DNA of 64,000 bases from contig NZ_RBWS01000011.1 of NCBI RefSeq assembly GCF_003627955.1, positions 186,001-250,000 on the forward strand, given 5' to 3'. Each line of letters begins with the position of its first letter. Position 1 is the stretch's first letter. Below the pieces are notes generated by a model that had not been told where the DNA came from, did not search any database, and was given only the letters and a program-made list of their open reading frames with translations. Below are positions 27,316 through 35,301 of this stretch, one piece after another. The translations under genes were made by a program, and so were the position numbers. The stretch comes from Sphingobacterium puteale. GTDB taxonomy: Bacteria > Bacteroidota > Bacteroidia > Sphingobacteriales > Sphingobacteriaceae.

Positions 27316-28040
27316 GATGTTTATTGGGCAAGATTCACTATGAATTTTGGTGTAATCGCGGAGGAATCTATAAGTGATACCTTTATTGCATCAGAAGGTG
27401 ATGTTTGATCTTATAAGGGTTCGTAGTATATGGGATAAATATCTTAATGTGAAATTATATTATGTTGGAATGGGAAATAATCCTGTAAAAAGATAGATCA
27501 AAATGGAGGTTGGGCCAAGGACAATATAGGGATAAACAGAAAAGGAGGTGTAGTTTTTGATGATTGCGATGGAGTTTTTGAATTATTTGGTCATGGCAAT
27601 TTTCAAGGAATAGAATATTATGACTCAAAAGGTAATAAACATAAGGCGAAGGACGCTGCTGCAGTGAGTAAAATGTTGATGGAAAAAGTCCGCGATGGAA
27701 AGATGCAATGCAAAAAGGTCAAAAAGTCGTACTGATTATGTACGCTTGCAACGCTGGATCCACAGAATTTCTGTTTAAAGGTGAATTAATGCCAAATCTT
27801 GGACCTCTTGCGATGAAGATGTCAAAATCAAAATTATTTAAAAATGTTACAATTCTTGCAGCAGATGGTTACGCAATATTTGGTAACCCAAACGGGAAAT
27901 CGGAGTTTTTGGGTATAGGAAACCATAAAGGTGATGGAAGATTCATAAAATTTGAAAACGGGAAAATGACATCAAAACAACAACGCGCATATATCTCTCC
28001 AGGAGTTAATGAGAATTTACCTAAAGATAAAATAAAATGA
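27316..28040 (+). pseudogene. Orphan Rhs cassette 0: decayed core plus caspase-like toxin, frameshifted
   Basis: A degenerate core is visible as YWARFT at about 27320 and as AATAATCCTGTAAAAAG + IDQNGGWA at 27474-27510, matching NNPIRFIDPDG. From 27481 an open frame reads GGVVFDDCDGVFELFGHGNFQG and continues to 27735. The downstream frame from 27708 reads MQKGQKVVLIMYACNAGSTEF and ends at 28040. The two join if one base is added in GGAAAGATG at about 27697. The His-Gly (LFGHG) and Ala-Cys (MYACNAG) pair fits clan CD caspase-like peptidases. The stop overlaps the start of the immunity candidate (ATGA). The toxin is probably inactive as read. Confidence 0.55.
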
Positions 28041-28540
28041 AATTTATGTCAATAATTTTAGGGCTGCCAATTTTTTTCGGCTGTCAGAATAATAAGGAGA
28101 AAGTATCGATAGATCCTCATCCTGAAGAAATCGAATTGAATAAGAAAGAAACAGACTCATTATGGCAAAAAGCGTTGAATGGGGGGGATTTTGATGCTTA
28201 CGAAAAAATTTCTGAGAATTATTTAGATACTTATCGATTTTACGACTTATATTATTATTCACTGATTATGGCGAATAAATATCAATGTCCTAAAGCATAT
28301 GAACATCTTTATTATATTTTACATGAGTCTATAACAATAAATGGTGTAAAGATGAAAAGCAATGATGAAATAACCAATAATATGGCTAAATTTTATCTTA
28401 TGAAATCAGTAGAATTAGGTAACAAAGATGCTGAGTCTTTTAGTAGGGAAATTTTTGGCGATAGTATTCCACCCTTGGAATCGGGTTATTTTCTAAGAAA
28501 AATTGAGGATGAATATAGAAAGCTGGAAAGGATGCCATAA
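28037..28540 (+). CDS. Immunity-candidate lipoprotein for cassette 0
   Basis: 167 residues. A short signal with lipobox-like IFFGCQNN (Cys about 16) indicates an outer- or inner-membrane lipoprotein. The rest is helical with Sel1/TPR-like features (ALNGGDFDAYEKISENYLD, AKFYLMKSVELGNKDAESF). Its ATG overlaps the preceding toxin stop by 4 bp (ATGA), the typical toxin-immunity arrangement. A lipid anchor suggests protection outside the cytoplasm. The assignment rests on position and architecture only. Confidence 0.6.
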   Translation: MKFMSIILGLPIFFGCQNNKEKVSIDPHPEEIELNKKETDSLWQKALNGGDFDAYEKISENYLDTYRFYDLYYYSLIMANKYQCPKAYEHLYYILHESITINGVKMKSNDEITNNMAKFYLMKSVELGNKDAESFSREIFGDSIPPLESGYFLRKIEDEYRKLERMP

Positions 28541-28551
28541 ACATTCATTTG

Positions 28552-28596
28552 GATTACGGGGCAAGGTTCTATGACGCTGAGATTGGCAGATGGAAT
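28552..28596 (+). repeat. Rhs core stub (cassette 1)
   Basis: Encodes DYGARFYDAEIGRWN, then meets a stop at 28600. One of several near-identical direct copies of the core (others at 29864, 31319, 35302, 36794 and 38230). Confidence 0.85.
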
Positions 28597-29215
28597 GATT
28601 GAAAGAGATCCAGCAACTGGAAAAATAATTTTTAATTCAATAGGAACATTTAATGCTGTTAAATCTCCCTATCAGAAATATTTAATGCGATATGAGAATG
28701 GAACAATAAGAACTGATAAACAAAGAGATGTTTTTGTTGAAAGGCTTTTAAGCGTCGAATATAACGATAAAGATGGTAATTTAATTGTTGTCGAAGCATC
28801 GAAGACTCATGTTAATGGAATACCTATGTCTCAGTGTATGTCAAATTGCAATGGATTAACTTTCGGTGATGGTGAGTTTTTTATTGATGGATATGGTGCT
28901 GGTAAAATTTTGGCCGATGAATACACAGAATTGCAAGGATATGAGGATAAGGGAAATAATCCGAAAGATGTTCCAGATCACAATGTAATGTCCGTAGGAA
29001 GGAGTCAGCCTGGTGATTTTTGGGAACCTTTTCATTCTGCTTCCAAAAGCGGGAATGGATATAGAAACAAGAATGATATAAATCCCATTGAAGAGAATGC
29101 AAGTAGAGATGAAGCGACAAACTATGTTAGATATGAAAAAGGATCAGAAGGATTTAATCAAATAATGAATTACATAAGAAAATACTTCAAAAAGAATGAG
29201 ACAGAGAATAATTAA
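28571..29215 (+). CDS. Orphan Rhs cassette 1: toxin domain of unknown class, core deleted
   Basis: 214 residues beginning inside the core stub in a different frame, with MTLRLADGMIERDPATG. The DGM corresponds to the normal end of the core (IDPDGM), so the intervening core residues are missing. The remainder contains CMSNCNGLTFGDGEFFIDGYG, then DHNVMSVGRSQPGDFWEPFH, a Cys...His layout that would suit an NlpC/P60-like peptidase, but this is a guess. It overlaps the following lipoprotein gene by 20 bp. Whether the ATG at 28571 is used is unknown; there is no good ribosome-binding site. Confidence 0.5.
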   Translation: MTLRLADGMIERDPATGKIIFNSIGTFNAVKSPYQKYLMRYENGTIRTDKQRDVFVERLLSVEYNDKDGNLIVVEASKTHVNGIPMSQCMSNCNGLTFGDGEFFIDGYGAGKILADEYTELQGYEDKGNNPKDVPDHNVMSVGRSQPGDFWEPFHSASKSGNGYRNKNDINPIEENASRDEATNYVRYEKGSEGFNQIMNYIRKYFKKNETENN

Positions 29216-29846
29216 ATTTTATTTAATGATTGTTGTTGGAATATTCGTTACTGGTTTACTAACGGGATGTTCTATCCTCTCAATAAATTGTAGCGGTATG
29301 AAGTATCTTTCTCTAATCTCTGAAATAGGAAAAAACGGACAGAGCCAATATTACATAAATGCTTCATTTCCTTATAAATCAGAAGCTGGCTTTTTTGAGG
29401 ATGATAGAGTACGAATGAGAAAAAGCAATCTAAGAAAATCTGATAAGATAAGACTATTAGAGGAATACCTATGTTTTTATCGGAATGATAAACTTAGCAA
29501 TAGGATGTATTCCCAAGTCTATGGTAGAACGGAGAATAGGATTAAGATCTCGACAGAAAAACTAAAATTTCCGATTGAGATCGAAGCGTTGTATTCACTG
29601 ACATCTTATTTATTTGATGATGCAGTAGTGATTTCCCCAATAATTCTGAATAAACATACAGGTAAAAATTGTAATTTTAATAGAAAAGACATGGACACAG
29701 TTTATCTCTTGTATAAGAAATGGTTTAAGAAGATGAAAAAAGGTGAATTTTCAAATTTGACTTGGCCATTGAAAAATTCTGATTACATATGGTTAGGGGA
29801 AGATGATGTCAATAATATCGAATCTTTAATAAGAAGAGATTTATAG
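29196..29846 (+). CDS. Immunity-candidate lipoprotein for cassette 1
   Basis: 216 residues with a signal and lipobox (IFVTGLLTGCSIL, Cys about 25), followed by a basic domain with no recognised motif. The start lies 20 bp inside the toxin gene of cassette 1, and the stop is just before the next core copy. Position, lipid anchor and overlap all support an immunity role against the cassette 1 toxin; no family name can be given. Confidence 0.6.
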   Translation: MRQRIIKFYLMIVVGIFVTGLLTGCSILSINCSGMKYLSLISEIGKNGQSQYYINASFPYKSEAGFFEDDRVRMRKSNLRKSDKIRLLEEYLCFYRNDKLSNRMYSQVYGRTENRIKISTEKLKFPIEIEALYSLTSYLFDDAVVISPIILNKHTGKNCNFNRKDMDTVYLLYKKWFKKMKKGEFSNLTWPLKNSDYIWLGEDDVNNIESLIRRDL

Positions 29847-29863
29847 GAATAGAAGGACAGTTG

Positions 29864-30648
29864 GATTACAGGGCACGTTTTTATGATGCCGAGATAGGCA
29901 GGTGGAATGTGGTGGATCCGTTGGCGGAGAAAAGTAGAAGATGGTCACCATACAATTATACTTTAAATAATCCAATAAGATTTATAGATCCTGATGGTAT
30001 GGAGTGGGCTGACCCAAATTCAAGAAAAATAGGCGAAAGATTACAGTCACTTATACAAGATAGATTAAAGATGGAAAATTCTTTCTTAGCAAAAGCACAG
30101 AATGAAGTATCTAAAATACAGGCAAAAATTGATAAAGAAGGTACTAGTGAAAAGCTTTCGTCAAAATTAGAGTCTGCCCAAAGTGAAGTCGCTACTATTA
30201 ATGAGAGAATAGGAGATTTAAATAGTTCGTATAATGAGCTGGCAGAGATGGGAAGCAAAGATGTTAGTCAGAAATTTGCATTTAATGAAATTAGCGATGC
30301 GAGCGTTGGATTCGCTTATAAGGAGAAAGGTATTATCACTATGGACATTCCTAGTGATGCAAATGGCGTACATGAGGCTGTTCACGGTTATCAAATATAC
30401 AAATCGGGAGGAATTAAAACAACAGAACGAATTGATGTTGAAGTTCCAGCTTATCAGCGCCAATATTCTTTTGACAGCCAATCGGTATCTGGGATCTCAT
30501 CTCTTTGGGGAGGAATAAAAGGAAGAAATGATATTAATAAAAATTGGGTAATGGGTATTAATAGTAATGGTAAGCTGATATATATATGCCTGCTTTTGGG
30601 ATTTCTGAAATGCGTAAACTACTTAATAACATTCGAAATGGAAAATAG
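29864..30648 (+). pseudogene. Orphan Rhs cassette 2: core plus HEAVH zincin toxin, frame broken by an (AT)5 tract
   Basis: Starts with a full core (DYRARFYDAEIGRWNVVDPLAEK ... NNPIRFIDPDGME, about 46 residues), a coiled-coil linker (QSLIQDRLKMENSF...LESAQSEVATINERIGDL), then GVHEAVHGYQIY, an HExxH zinc-protease signature. At 30578-30587 the tract ATATATATAT pushes the frame into the next gene. Removing one AT gives GKLIYMPAFGISEMRKLLNN and a stop at 30646-30648, overlapping the immunity ATG by 11 bp. The open frame as it stands fuses toxin and lipoprotein (29861-31318, 485 codons). It has no normal start codon before the core, only TTG. Confidence 0.6.
30578..30587 (+). repeat. (AT)5 dinucleotide tract in the cassette 2 toxin
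   Basis: Five AT units just before the toxin's C-terminal 20 codons. One unit fewer restores a stop-overlap junction with the immunity gene; with five the two genes are fused in frame. Confidence 0.7.
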
Positions 30649-31318
30649 GTTTAAACTAGTTTATATCATTTTTTTTATTTTATTTTTTAGCTGTAAGACC
30701 GAAAAATCGATTTTTGGGATCTACAGTAGCGAAAATTTTGGGAGAATTGAATTGAAATCGGATTCAACGTTTAAATATCGAGGGGGACATTTAGATTTGG
30801 TATATTTTTCGAGCGGTGTCTGGCAGAAAGTCGAAAATAATTCTGTTTTGTTAAACAGTACAATTACCAATACTACTGCCCAGCTTTTCCTAACAAAAAA
30901 TAATAGGGCAAAAAATAACAGCAAAATTCTAAAATTTATCCCAACCTTAGTCGGTGATAATGAGATAAAAAATTATCGTTTTTACTTATATCTTGATAAT
31001 GAGATGTATACTGATGTTCGATGTGATTCATTAAATCAAATAGATATTCGAAAACAATTTAGCCAGTTATTTATAAAGATAAATTATGAGCCACCATTGT
31101 CTTCTTCTACTGCCATTTCAACACCGATAATATCCGAAGTATTTAACATTGAGAATACTGATGCATTGGATTTAGAGTTTACCGTGTTTATTGAAAAGAA
31201 TAAATTCTTTTATAAAAGTTTTGATTCCTATTTATTGAATGGAAAAAGAGCAACTCTTTATTTTATGAATGAATATACTGGGAAATGGGAAAAATTAAAA
31301 AAGATAAATAGAGATTAA
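30638..31318 (+). CDS. Immunity-candidate lipoprotein for cassette 2
   Basis: 226 residues from the ATG at 30638: MENRFKLVYIIFFILFFSCKTEK gives a signal peptide and lipobox FFSC (Cys about 20). The mature part is beta-rich (GIYSSENFGRIELKSDSTFKYRG), like lipocalin- or DUF-type immunity folds. In the current sequence it is also in frame with the broken toxin upstream, so it could be made as the tail of a fusion; initiation at its own ATG is more likely. It ends directly at the next core copy. Confidence 0.6.
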   Translation: MENRFKLVYIIFFILFFSCKTEKSIFGIYSSENFGRIELKSDSTFKYRGGHLDLVYFSSGVWQKVENNSVLLNSTITNTTAQLFLTKNNRAKNNSKILKFIPTLVGDNEIKNYRFYLYLDNEMYTDVRCDSLNQIDIRKQFSQLFIKINYEPPLSSSTAISTPIISEVFNIENTDALDLEFTVFIEKNKFFYKSFDSYLLNGKRATLYFMNEYTGKWEKLKKINRD

Positions 31319-31339
31319 GATTACGGGGCCAGGTTCTAT
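31319..31339 (+). repeat. Rhs core stub (cassette 3) cut by the IS3 insertion
   Basis: Encodes DYGARFY and is then interrupted exactly at the left end of the IS3-family element. The core does not resume after the element. Confidence 0.8.
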
Positions 31340-31420
31340 TGACCTCTCCCCAAAAAACTGGATCATTTAAAAGTAGAGAATTCGGGTATGAATTACTAAT
31401 TTTAAAAGGGAGGAAAAGCG

Positions 31421-31687
31421 ATGAAAAAATCAAAGTTTACCGAAGTACAGATCGCCTTTGCGATCAAGCAGTCCGAGACAGGTACCCGTGTGGAAGAAGT
31501 CTGCAGAAAGATGGGTATCAGCGAAGCAACGTTCTACAACTGGAAGAAGAAATACGGCGGACTGGGCGTATCGGAGCTGCGTAAGCTTCGGCAACTGGAA
31601 GAAGAGAATGCGCAGCTGAAAAAGCTTGTGGCAGATCTTAGCTTGGACAAACAGATGCTGCAGGATGTATTAAAAAAAAAGTTTTAA
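31421..31687 (+). CDS. IS3-family transposase OrfA
   Basis: 88 residues. Helix-turn-helix of the HTH_8/Transposase_8 type (SKFTEVQIAFAIKQSETGTRVEEVCRKMGISEATFYNWKKKYG) followed by a leucine-zipper-like helix (LRQLEEENAQLKKLVADLSLDKQMLQDVL). It ends in KKKF at a run of nine A residues followed by G, the site for -1 frameshifting into OrfB. Confidence 0.9.
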   Translation: MKKSKFTEVQIAFAIKQSETGTRVEEVCRKMGISEATFYNWKKKYGGLGVSELRKLRQLEEENAQLKKLVADLSLDKQMLQDVLKKKF

Positions 31688-31707
31688 AGCCTTCTCAGCG
31701 TAGGAAA

Positions 31708-32541
31708 ATGGTTACCGGACTCATTTCTGATTATCGGATTTCACTCCGTAGAGCATGCGAGGTATCTCTGCTGAGCACCTCAGTTTGGTATTATAAACAC
31801 CATAGACGTGATGACGGTCCATTACGCCTTCGCATAAAAAGCATTGCTGAAACACGTGTCCGTTACGGCATAGAGCGGATCGTCGTTCTTTTGAAACGTG
31901 AAGGCTGGCGGGATAATCCAAAACGGATTTATCGAATTTATAAGGAAGAAGGCTTAAATCTACGGGTGAAAAGGCCCAGACGCTGCCGCGCCGCAGCTCA
32001 TCGGTCCGAGAGACCGGTTTTTTCTAATTTACATGACTGCTGGAGTATGGACTTTGTCGCCGATGCGCTGTTCGATGGCAGGAAAATCCGCTGCTTAACT
32101 ATAGTGGATAACTATAGCCGTATATGTATGGCTATTGAGGTCGGACAGGGGCTTAAGGGAAGCGATGTTGTTTCTGTTTTGGAAGGACTCAGGCTATTTC
32201 AGCAGGCAATGCCTAGGAAAATCCAAGTGGATAACGGATCGGAGTTTATTTCCAAGGATCTCGATAGGTGGGCATATGAACATCAGGTGGAATTAGTATT
32301 CTCCAGACCGGGAAAACCAACAGATAATCCGTATATTGAGTCATTCAATGGAAGTTTTCGGGACGAGTGCCTAAATGCGCATTGGTTCCTGTCATTGGAA
32401 GATGCGAAGGAAAAAATTGAAATCTGGAGGGAAGAGTACAACACCTTCAGACCCCACAGCTGTTTAGGGGATATGACACCTGAAATGTTTATCGAAAAAC
32501 AGGTCAAAACAACGGAATTCTCTACTTTAGAACACTCCTAA
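31708..32541 (+). CDS. IS3-family transposase OrfB (rve integrase core)
   Basis: 277 residues from the internal ATG, but the natural product is an OrfAB fusion joined at the A9 run about 31671-31679 (…VLKPSQRRKMVTG in the -1 frame). An HTH_21-like segment (YGIERIVVLLKREGWRDNPKRIYRIYKEEGL) precedes the DDE catalytic core: first Asp in CWSMDFVADAL, second in IQVDNGSEF, Glu in NPYIESFNGSFRDE. All catalytic residues are present, so the element may still be active. Confidence 0.9.
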   Translation: MVTGLISDYRISLRRACEVSLLSTSVWYYKHHRRDDGPLRLRIKSIAETRVRYGIERIVVLLKREGWRDNPKRIYRIYKEEGLNLRVKRPRRCRAAAHRSERPVFSNLHDCWSMDFVADALFDGRKIRCLTIVDNYSRICMAIEVGQGLKGSDVVSVLEGLRLFQQAMPRKIQVDNGSEFISKDLDRWAYEHQVELVFSRPGKPTDNPYIESFNGSFRDECLNAHWFLSLEDAKEKIEIWREEYNTFRPHSCLGDMTPEMFIEKQVKTTEFSTLEHS

Positions 32542-32596
32542 ATTTGGGGAGAGGCCATCTGATTGGAATTCTTTAGTTTTGGGTGTAGCTAGCTAG

Positions 32597-32731
32597 GGTG
32601 AGATTACACCTAACGGTGACCGGAAATTAGCAGAATCGCTAAATAGGTATTCTCCTAGTACCATTTTAAAAGTTCACAGAGTTTTTGGAAAATTCTATAC
32701 AAGATATGATAAAGATAAAATTTTTAAATAA
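32597..32731 (+). pseudogene. Cassette 3 toxin C-terminal tail
   Basis: A 44-codon open stretch with no start: EITPNGDRKLAESLNRY, SPSTILKVHRVFGK, FYTRYDKDKIFK and a stop. The stop lies 26 bp inside the next gene, the overlap seen in other cassettes. This is the surviving end of a toxin whose front was lost at the IS3 insertion. Class not recognisable. Confidence 0.45.
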
Positions 32732-33215
32732 ATTGTTGATATTTAGCTTTTTTTATTTTATTGTTAGCGCAGCTAAATCACAAAGTACAAATTTTTTCCC
32801 TTTATTAGATAAGGTGGATAGAAGATTAGAAGAAGTATTTTTTAAAGAGAATTCTACAATAAGAAAGGTGATCCATGATATGGATGCTATTTTGTATTAC
32901 GATAAAAAAGATTCTATACTCGAGATTTATTATATGGATAGATCTGCGTTTTACAATTATCTTTTGAGTAACTCAAGTTCTATATATGGGATTTTTATTA
33001 ATAATAAACTCCTCGCTATAGATCGCGGAGCTAAAGAATTTTTTCAATTTCAAAAAGAATCCCTGATGTCTTTTTCAATGTTGATTAAGAAACGAAAAAA
33101 TAGCTCGAAGAATTTAATCGAAATACCTGAGCCTACTGATTATAGATATTCAAAATATAAACAAATTCAGTCAGGTTTTAAACTTATTAGTAGAAATTTT
33201 TTGATTTCAGAGTAG
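32706..33215 (+). CDS. Immunity candidate (secreted) for cassette 3
   Basis: 169 residues if started at the ATG at 32706 (MIKIKFLNKLLIFSFFYFIVSAAKSQ), which gives a clean Sec signal; an ATG seven codons upstream is also open. There is no lipobox Cys, unlike the other immunity candidates. The mature part is Ser/Lys-rich with no known motif. The gene overlaps the toxin tail by 26 bp, supporting an immunity role. Confidence 0.5.
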   Translation: MIKIKFLNKLLIFSFFYFIVSAAKSQSTNFFPLLDKVDRRLEEVFFKENSTIRKVIHDMDAILYYDKKDSILEIYYMDRSAFYNYLLSNSSSIYGIFINNKLLAIDRGAKEFFQFQKESLMSFSMLIKKRKNSSKNLIEIPEPTDYRYSKYKQIQSGFKLISRNFLISE

Positions 33216-33347
33216 CCTTATGAATTCGACTAATAATCTATGTATAGTAAATAGAAAAGATAATTGAGAAAGTACACTGTCAGAAAAGTTACTTCGTATG
33301 ATGTAGCTTTTCTGTTTATAGATAGTTACGCGCGGTGTATCCGTACT

Positions 33348-33722
33348 GTAACGTATCCTTCCTACCAAGTACATATTGACTTAGGTTCCATCAGTTGTTA
33401 GCTTTGTTGCTATGAACAACATCGAAGAAAAAACGTGAGCGTATGCAGTCTATGATAGCAGACTGGCATCAGAGCGGTATGAGCAAGAAACGATACTGCG
33501 TGGAAAATGGGATCAATGAAGCGACCTTCTATTATTGGTTTTCGCGCATTAAAGAAAATGACATAGCCGCCCGCGGAAGCTTTATAACAATTGATAAGGC
33601 GCGGGGAAAGAGCGATGTTGAGATTATTTATCCCAATGGTGTGCGTATCAAGATCGAAAACGATGTTGTTGTATCACAGCTGATCCGTCTGTACTGATGT
33701 TTGCGCTGGACAGCGCTGATAA
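33348..33722 (+). mobile_element. Truncated IS66-family element
   Basis: The left end may be GTAACGTATCC at 33348, which begins GTAA as IS66 ends do. It contains tnpA and the first codons of tnpB, then switches to toxin sequence at about 33720. TnpC and the right end are missing. Confidence 0.55.
33443..33697 (+). CDS. IS66-family accessory protein TnpA
   Basis: 84 residues: MQSMIADWHQSGMSKKRYCVENGINEATFYYWFSRIKE is the standard IS66 TnpA HTH, and DVEIIYPNGVRIKIENDVVVSQLIRLY is its C-terminal end. A better start at 33412 (MNNIEEK...) is in another frame because of an A6 run at about 33428-33433, where A5 would restore it, so the N-terminus is probably damaged. The stop overlaps the next ATG (TGATG), as normal for tnpA/tnpB. 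Confidence 0.75.
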   Translation: MQSMIADWHQSGMSKKRYCVENGINEATFYYWFSRIKENDIAARGSFITIDKARGKSDVEIIYPNGVRIKIENDVVVSQLIRLY

Positions 33723-34176
33723 TGTGCAAATTATACAAAGCAATGTAGGAAATTCTGAATTTCAAGACTCAAATTATCCGCAATACGGTAGCTTTGTCAG
33801 ATACAATCCAAGTGGCAGATCACCTTTTCAGGGGCGAAATTATGTAGGATTAGGACATGAGCTGGTGCATACCAGAGACCGTTTTAATGGAAATTTGGAT
33901 ATGAATATTTGGCAAACTGTAACCGATCAAAATGGAAATCAAAAATCAATACCATATGCAGAAGTATCTGCAACCCATACAGAAAACCAAATCCGAGCTG
34001 AAAATGGCTTACCTTTAAGAACACATTATACTGTTGATGCAAATGGAAATGGTACAGGCACTAGGATTATTTATAATAGAACAAGACAAAGTCGTTACTA
34101 TAATTCTAATGGCGTAACTAACCCAAACTATAGACCAATAAGCAGAAGAAGAAATCAAATACCATTTACATATTAA
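33697..34176 (+). CDS. Orphan Rhs cassette 4: TnpB start fused to an M91/NleD-like metallopeptidase toxin
   Basis: 159 residues. The first 8 (MFALDSAD) are the start of IS66 TnpB; the rest is a Rhs-type toxin tip. GLGHELVHTRDRFNG carries HExxH, and a downstream EVSATHTENQIRAENGLPLRTHY block matches the M91 (NleD) family pattern, with Glu as a likely third ligand. The basic tail is RRRNQIPFTY. NleD-like enzymes cut host signalling proteins; Rhs-linked members are presumed anti-bacterial. The junction means this toxin would be translated by coupling to TnpA. Followed 5 bp later by an immunity candidate. Confidence 0.65.
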   Translation: MFALDSADNVQIIQSNVGNSEFQDSNYPQYGSFVRYNPSGRSPFQGRNYVGLGHELVHTRDRFNGNLDMNIWQTVTDQNGNQKSIPYAEVSATHTENQIRAENGLPLRTHYTVDANGNGTGTRIIYNRTRQSRYYNSNGVTNPNYRPISRRRNQIPFTY

Positions 34177-34181
34177 TTAGC

Positions 34182-34688
34182 ATGAAGAATTTCGTTTTAT
34201 TTTTTATAAGCTTTGTTTTTATAGGGTGTAGCTCAATTAAAAACTTCAATACATTTTCCAAACAAATTTATAAAGCTCAGAAAGTGGAAAAAGATTGTGG
34301 AGTTTATCCAAAACTATCATTCGAAAGCAGAAAAAAGGTGATTGATCGAATTGATTTTATAAATTATAGTAATGATACAGTTTATTGCCTTGAATCTTAT
34401 TATACGGAAACTGGCGAATATTATAGTGCTATATGGACAAAGAAAGGAACTGTTGAATTCAAAGTTTATCAAAATAACCTAGAATACGGCCAAAAATTTT
34501 TTATCAAAAGACTTTATAAGATGATTGAAGAGTGGGATCTCCCAACAATACAAAAAGCTGAAAAAGAATCAGGAGGTATGCTAGGTGGTGCAATGATGAT
34601 GGGAGCCATAATAACCCTTGATAACGGTAATTTTAAAATGGATTGTATACAGTTTAAGGAGTTCTTTAACATAGGCTTAGATAAATAA
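34182..34688 (+). CDS. Immunity-candidate lipoprotein for cassette 4
   Basis: 168 residues: signal and lipobox MKNFVLFFISFVFIGCSSIK (Cys about 16). Mature part with basic patches, YYTETGEYYSAIW, and a Gly/Met-rich hydrophobic stretch (GGMLGGAMMMGAIITLD) near 128-146. No family recognised. It starts 5 bp after the M91-like toxin stop, so it is the natural partner of that toxin. Confidence 0.6.
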   Translation: MKNFVLFFISFVFIGCSSIKNFNTFSKQIYKAQKVEKDCGVYPKLSFESRKKVIDRIDFINYSNDTVYCLESYYTETGEYYSAIWTKKGTVEFKVYQNNLEYGQKFFIKRLYKMIEEWDLPTIQKAEKESGGMLGGAMMMGAIITLDNGNFKMDCIQFKEFFNIGLDK

Positions 34689-34691
34689 TGA

Positions 34692-34869
34692 TTATGTGTT
34701 TTTACCTGGAATCATTTAGATCTCAGCAAGGCATGTGGAAAACTCATCTTTGAGTTTCATGGACAATATGTAATTGGTAGGACGGATACGACAATATAAT
34801 AATCAAGACCTTACGGGGTGCTGGTCAGAAAAAATAGAAGAAGTTGAGAAAACCTTTAAAGTAAATTAA
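34692..34869 (+). pseudogene. Cassette 5 toxin remnant
   Basis: Two frames join into VFTWNHLDLSKACGKLIFE, FHGQYVIGRTDTTI, then (frame change at ACAATATAATAATC) YNNQDLTGCWSEKIEEVEKTFKVN and a stop at 34867-34869. No start and no core copy. The stop is immediately before the next ATG. A TWNH...DL motif is HNH-like, but too little is left to be sure. Confidence 0.4.
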
Positions 34870-34870
34870 T

Positions 34871-35260
34871 ATGGCAAAATATAAATCGCAAGGTATAATT
34901 TTAGTGTTTTTAATTAGTGCTTTGTTTTGTTCTTCAATACCTAATCAAGTTTCCAAAAAAATCAGATTAGTTGGTAAATGGGGTGGAAAAACGGATAATA
35001 TTTCTATTATTATGAAATTTAAGCGAGATTCTGGTTTTATAGAATATCTTCCCTTTAATAAGAAAGTTTCATTTACGTATAGAATTGAGAAAGATTCTAT
35101 TCTTTCCATATCAAACGGTCTTAATAAATCTTTACATATCATTGAATTTTTGTCTGAAGATAAATTTATATTATTTCCGTATCCTAAAAAATTAAATTCA
35201 GAAATTATTGATTTAATTGATCAGGTTGAATTTGTTAGGGATAATTGTGACAAGAAATAA
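34871..35260 (+). CDS. Immunity candidate for cassette 5
   Basis: 129 residues with an N-terminal signal (GIILVFLISALFCSSIPNQ; Cys about 20 could be lipidated). A small beta-rich domain follows (LVGKWGGKTDNISIIMKFKRDSGFIEYLPF...), resembling lipocalin-like DUFs. It lies one base after the stop of the degraded cassette 5 toxin. Retention of an intact gene next to a ruined toxin fits an immunity-only relic. Confidence 0.55.
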   Translation: MAKYKSQGIILVFLISALFCSSIPNQVSKKIRLVGKWGGKTDNISIIMKFKRDSGFIEYLPFNKKVSFTYRIEKDSILSISNGLNKSLHIIEFLSEDKFILFPYPKKLNSEIIDLIDQVEFVRDNCDKK

Positions 35261-35301
35261 ATTACGGAAAAAAATGAATAGACACATAGTATAAACAGTA
35301 C

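Larger units (their letters stand above)
31340..32557 (+). mobile_element. IS3-family insertion sequence, intact
   Basis: About 1,218 bp. The terminal inverted repeats are TGACCTCTCCCCAAA (left) and TGGCCTCTCCCCAAA (right, inverted), one mismatch in 15. A second shared block, AAAGTAGAGAATTC, lies near both ends (31370-31383; inverted at 32515-32528). It carries orfA and orfB in -1 frames. I could not find a clear target-site duplication: the flanks read TAT on the left and TCT on the right. It probably accompanied a deletion in cassette 3. Confidence 0.9.

Noticed and set aside
29861..31318. 485-residue fusion as one functional protein
   Set aside because: The C-terminal half begins with a clear lipoprotein signal at residue 260, and removing one AT separates the two as in neighbouring cassettes.
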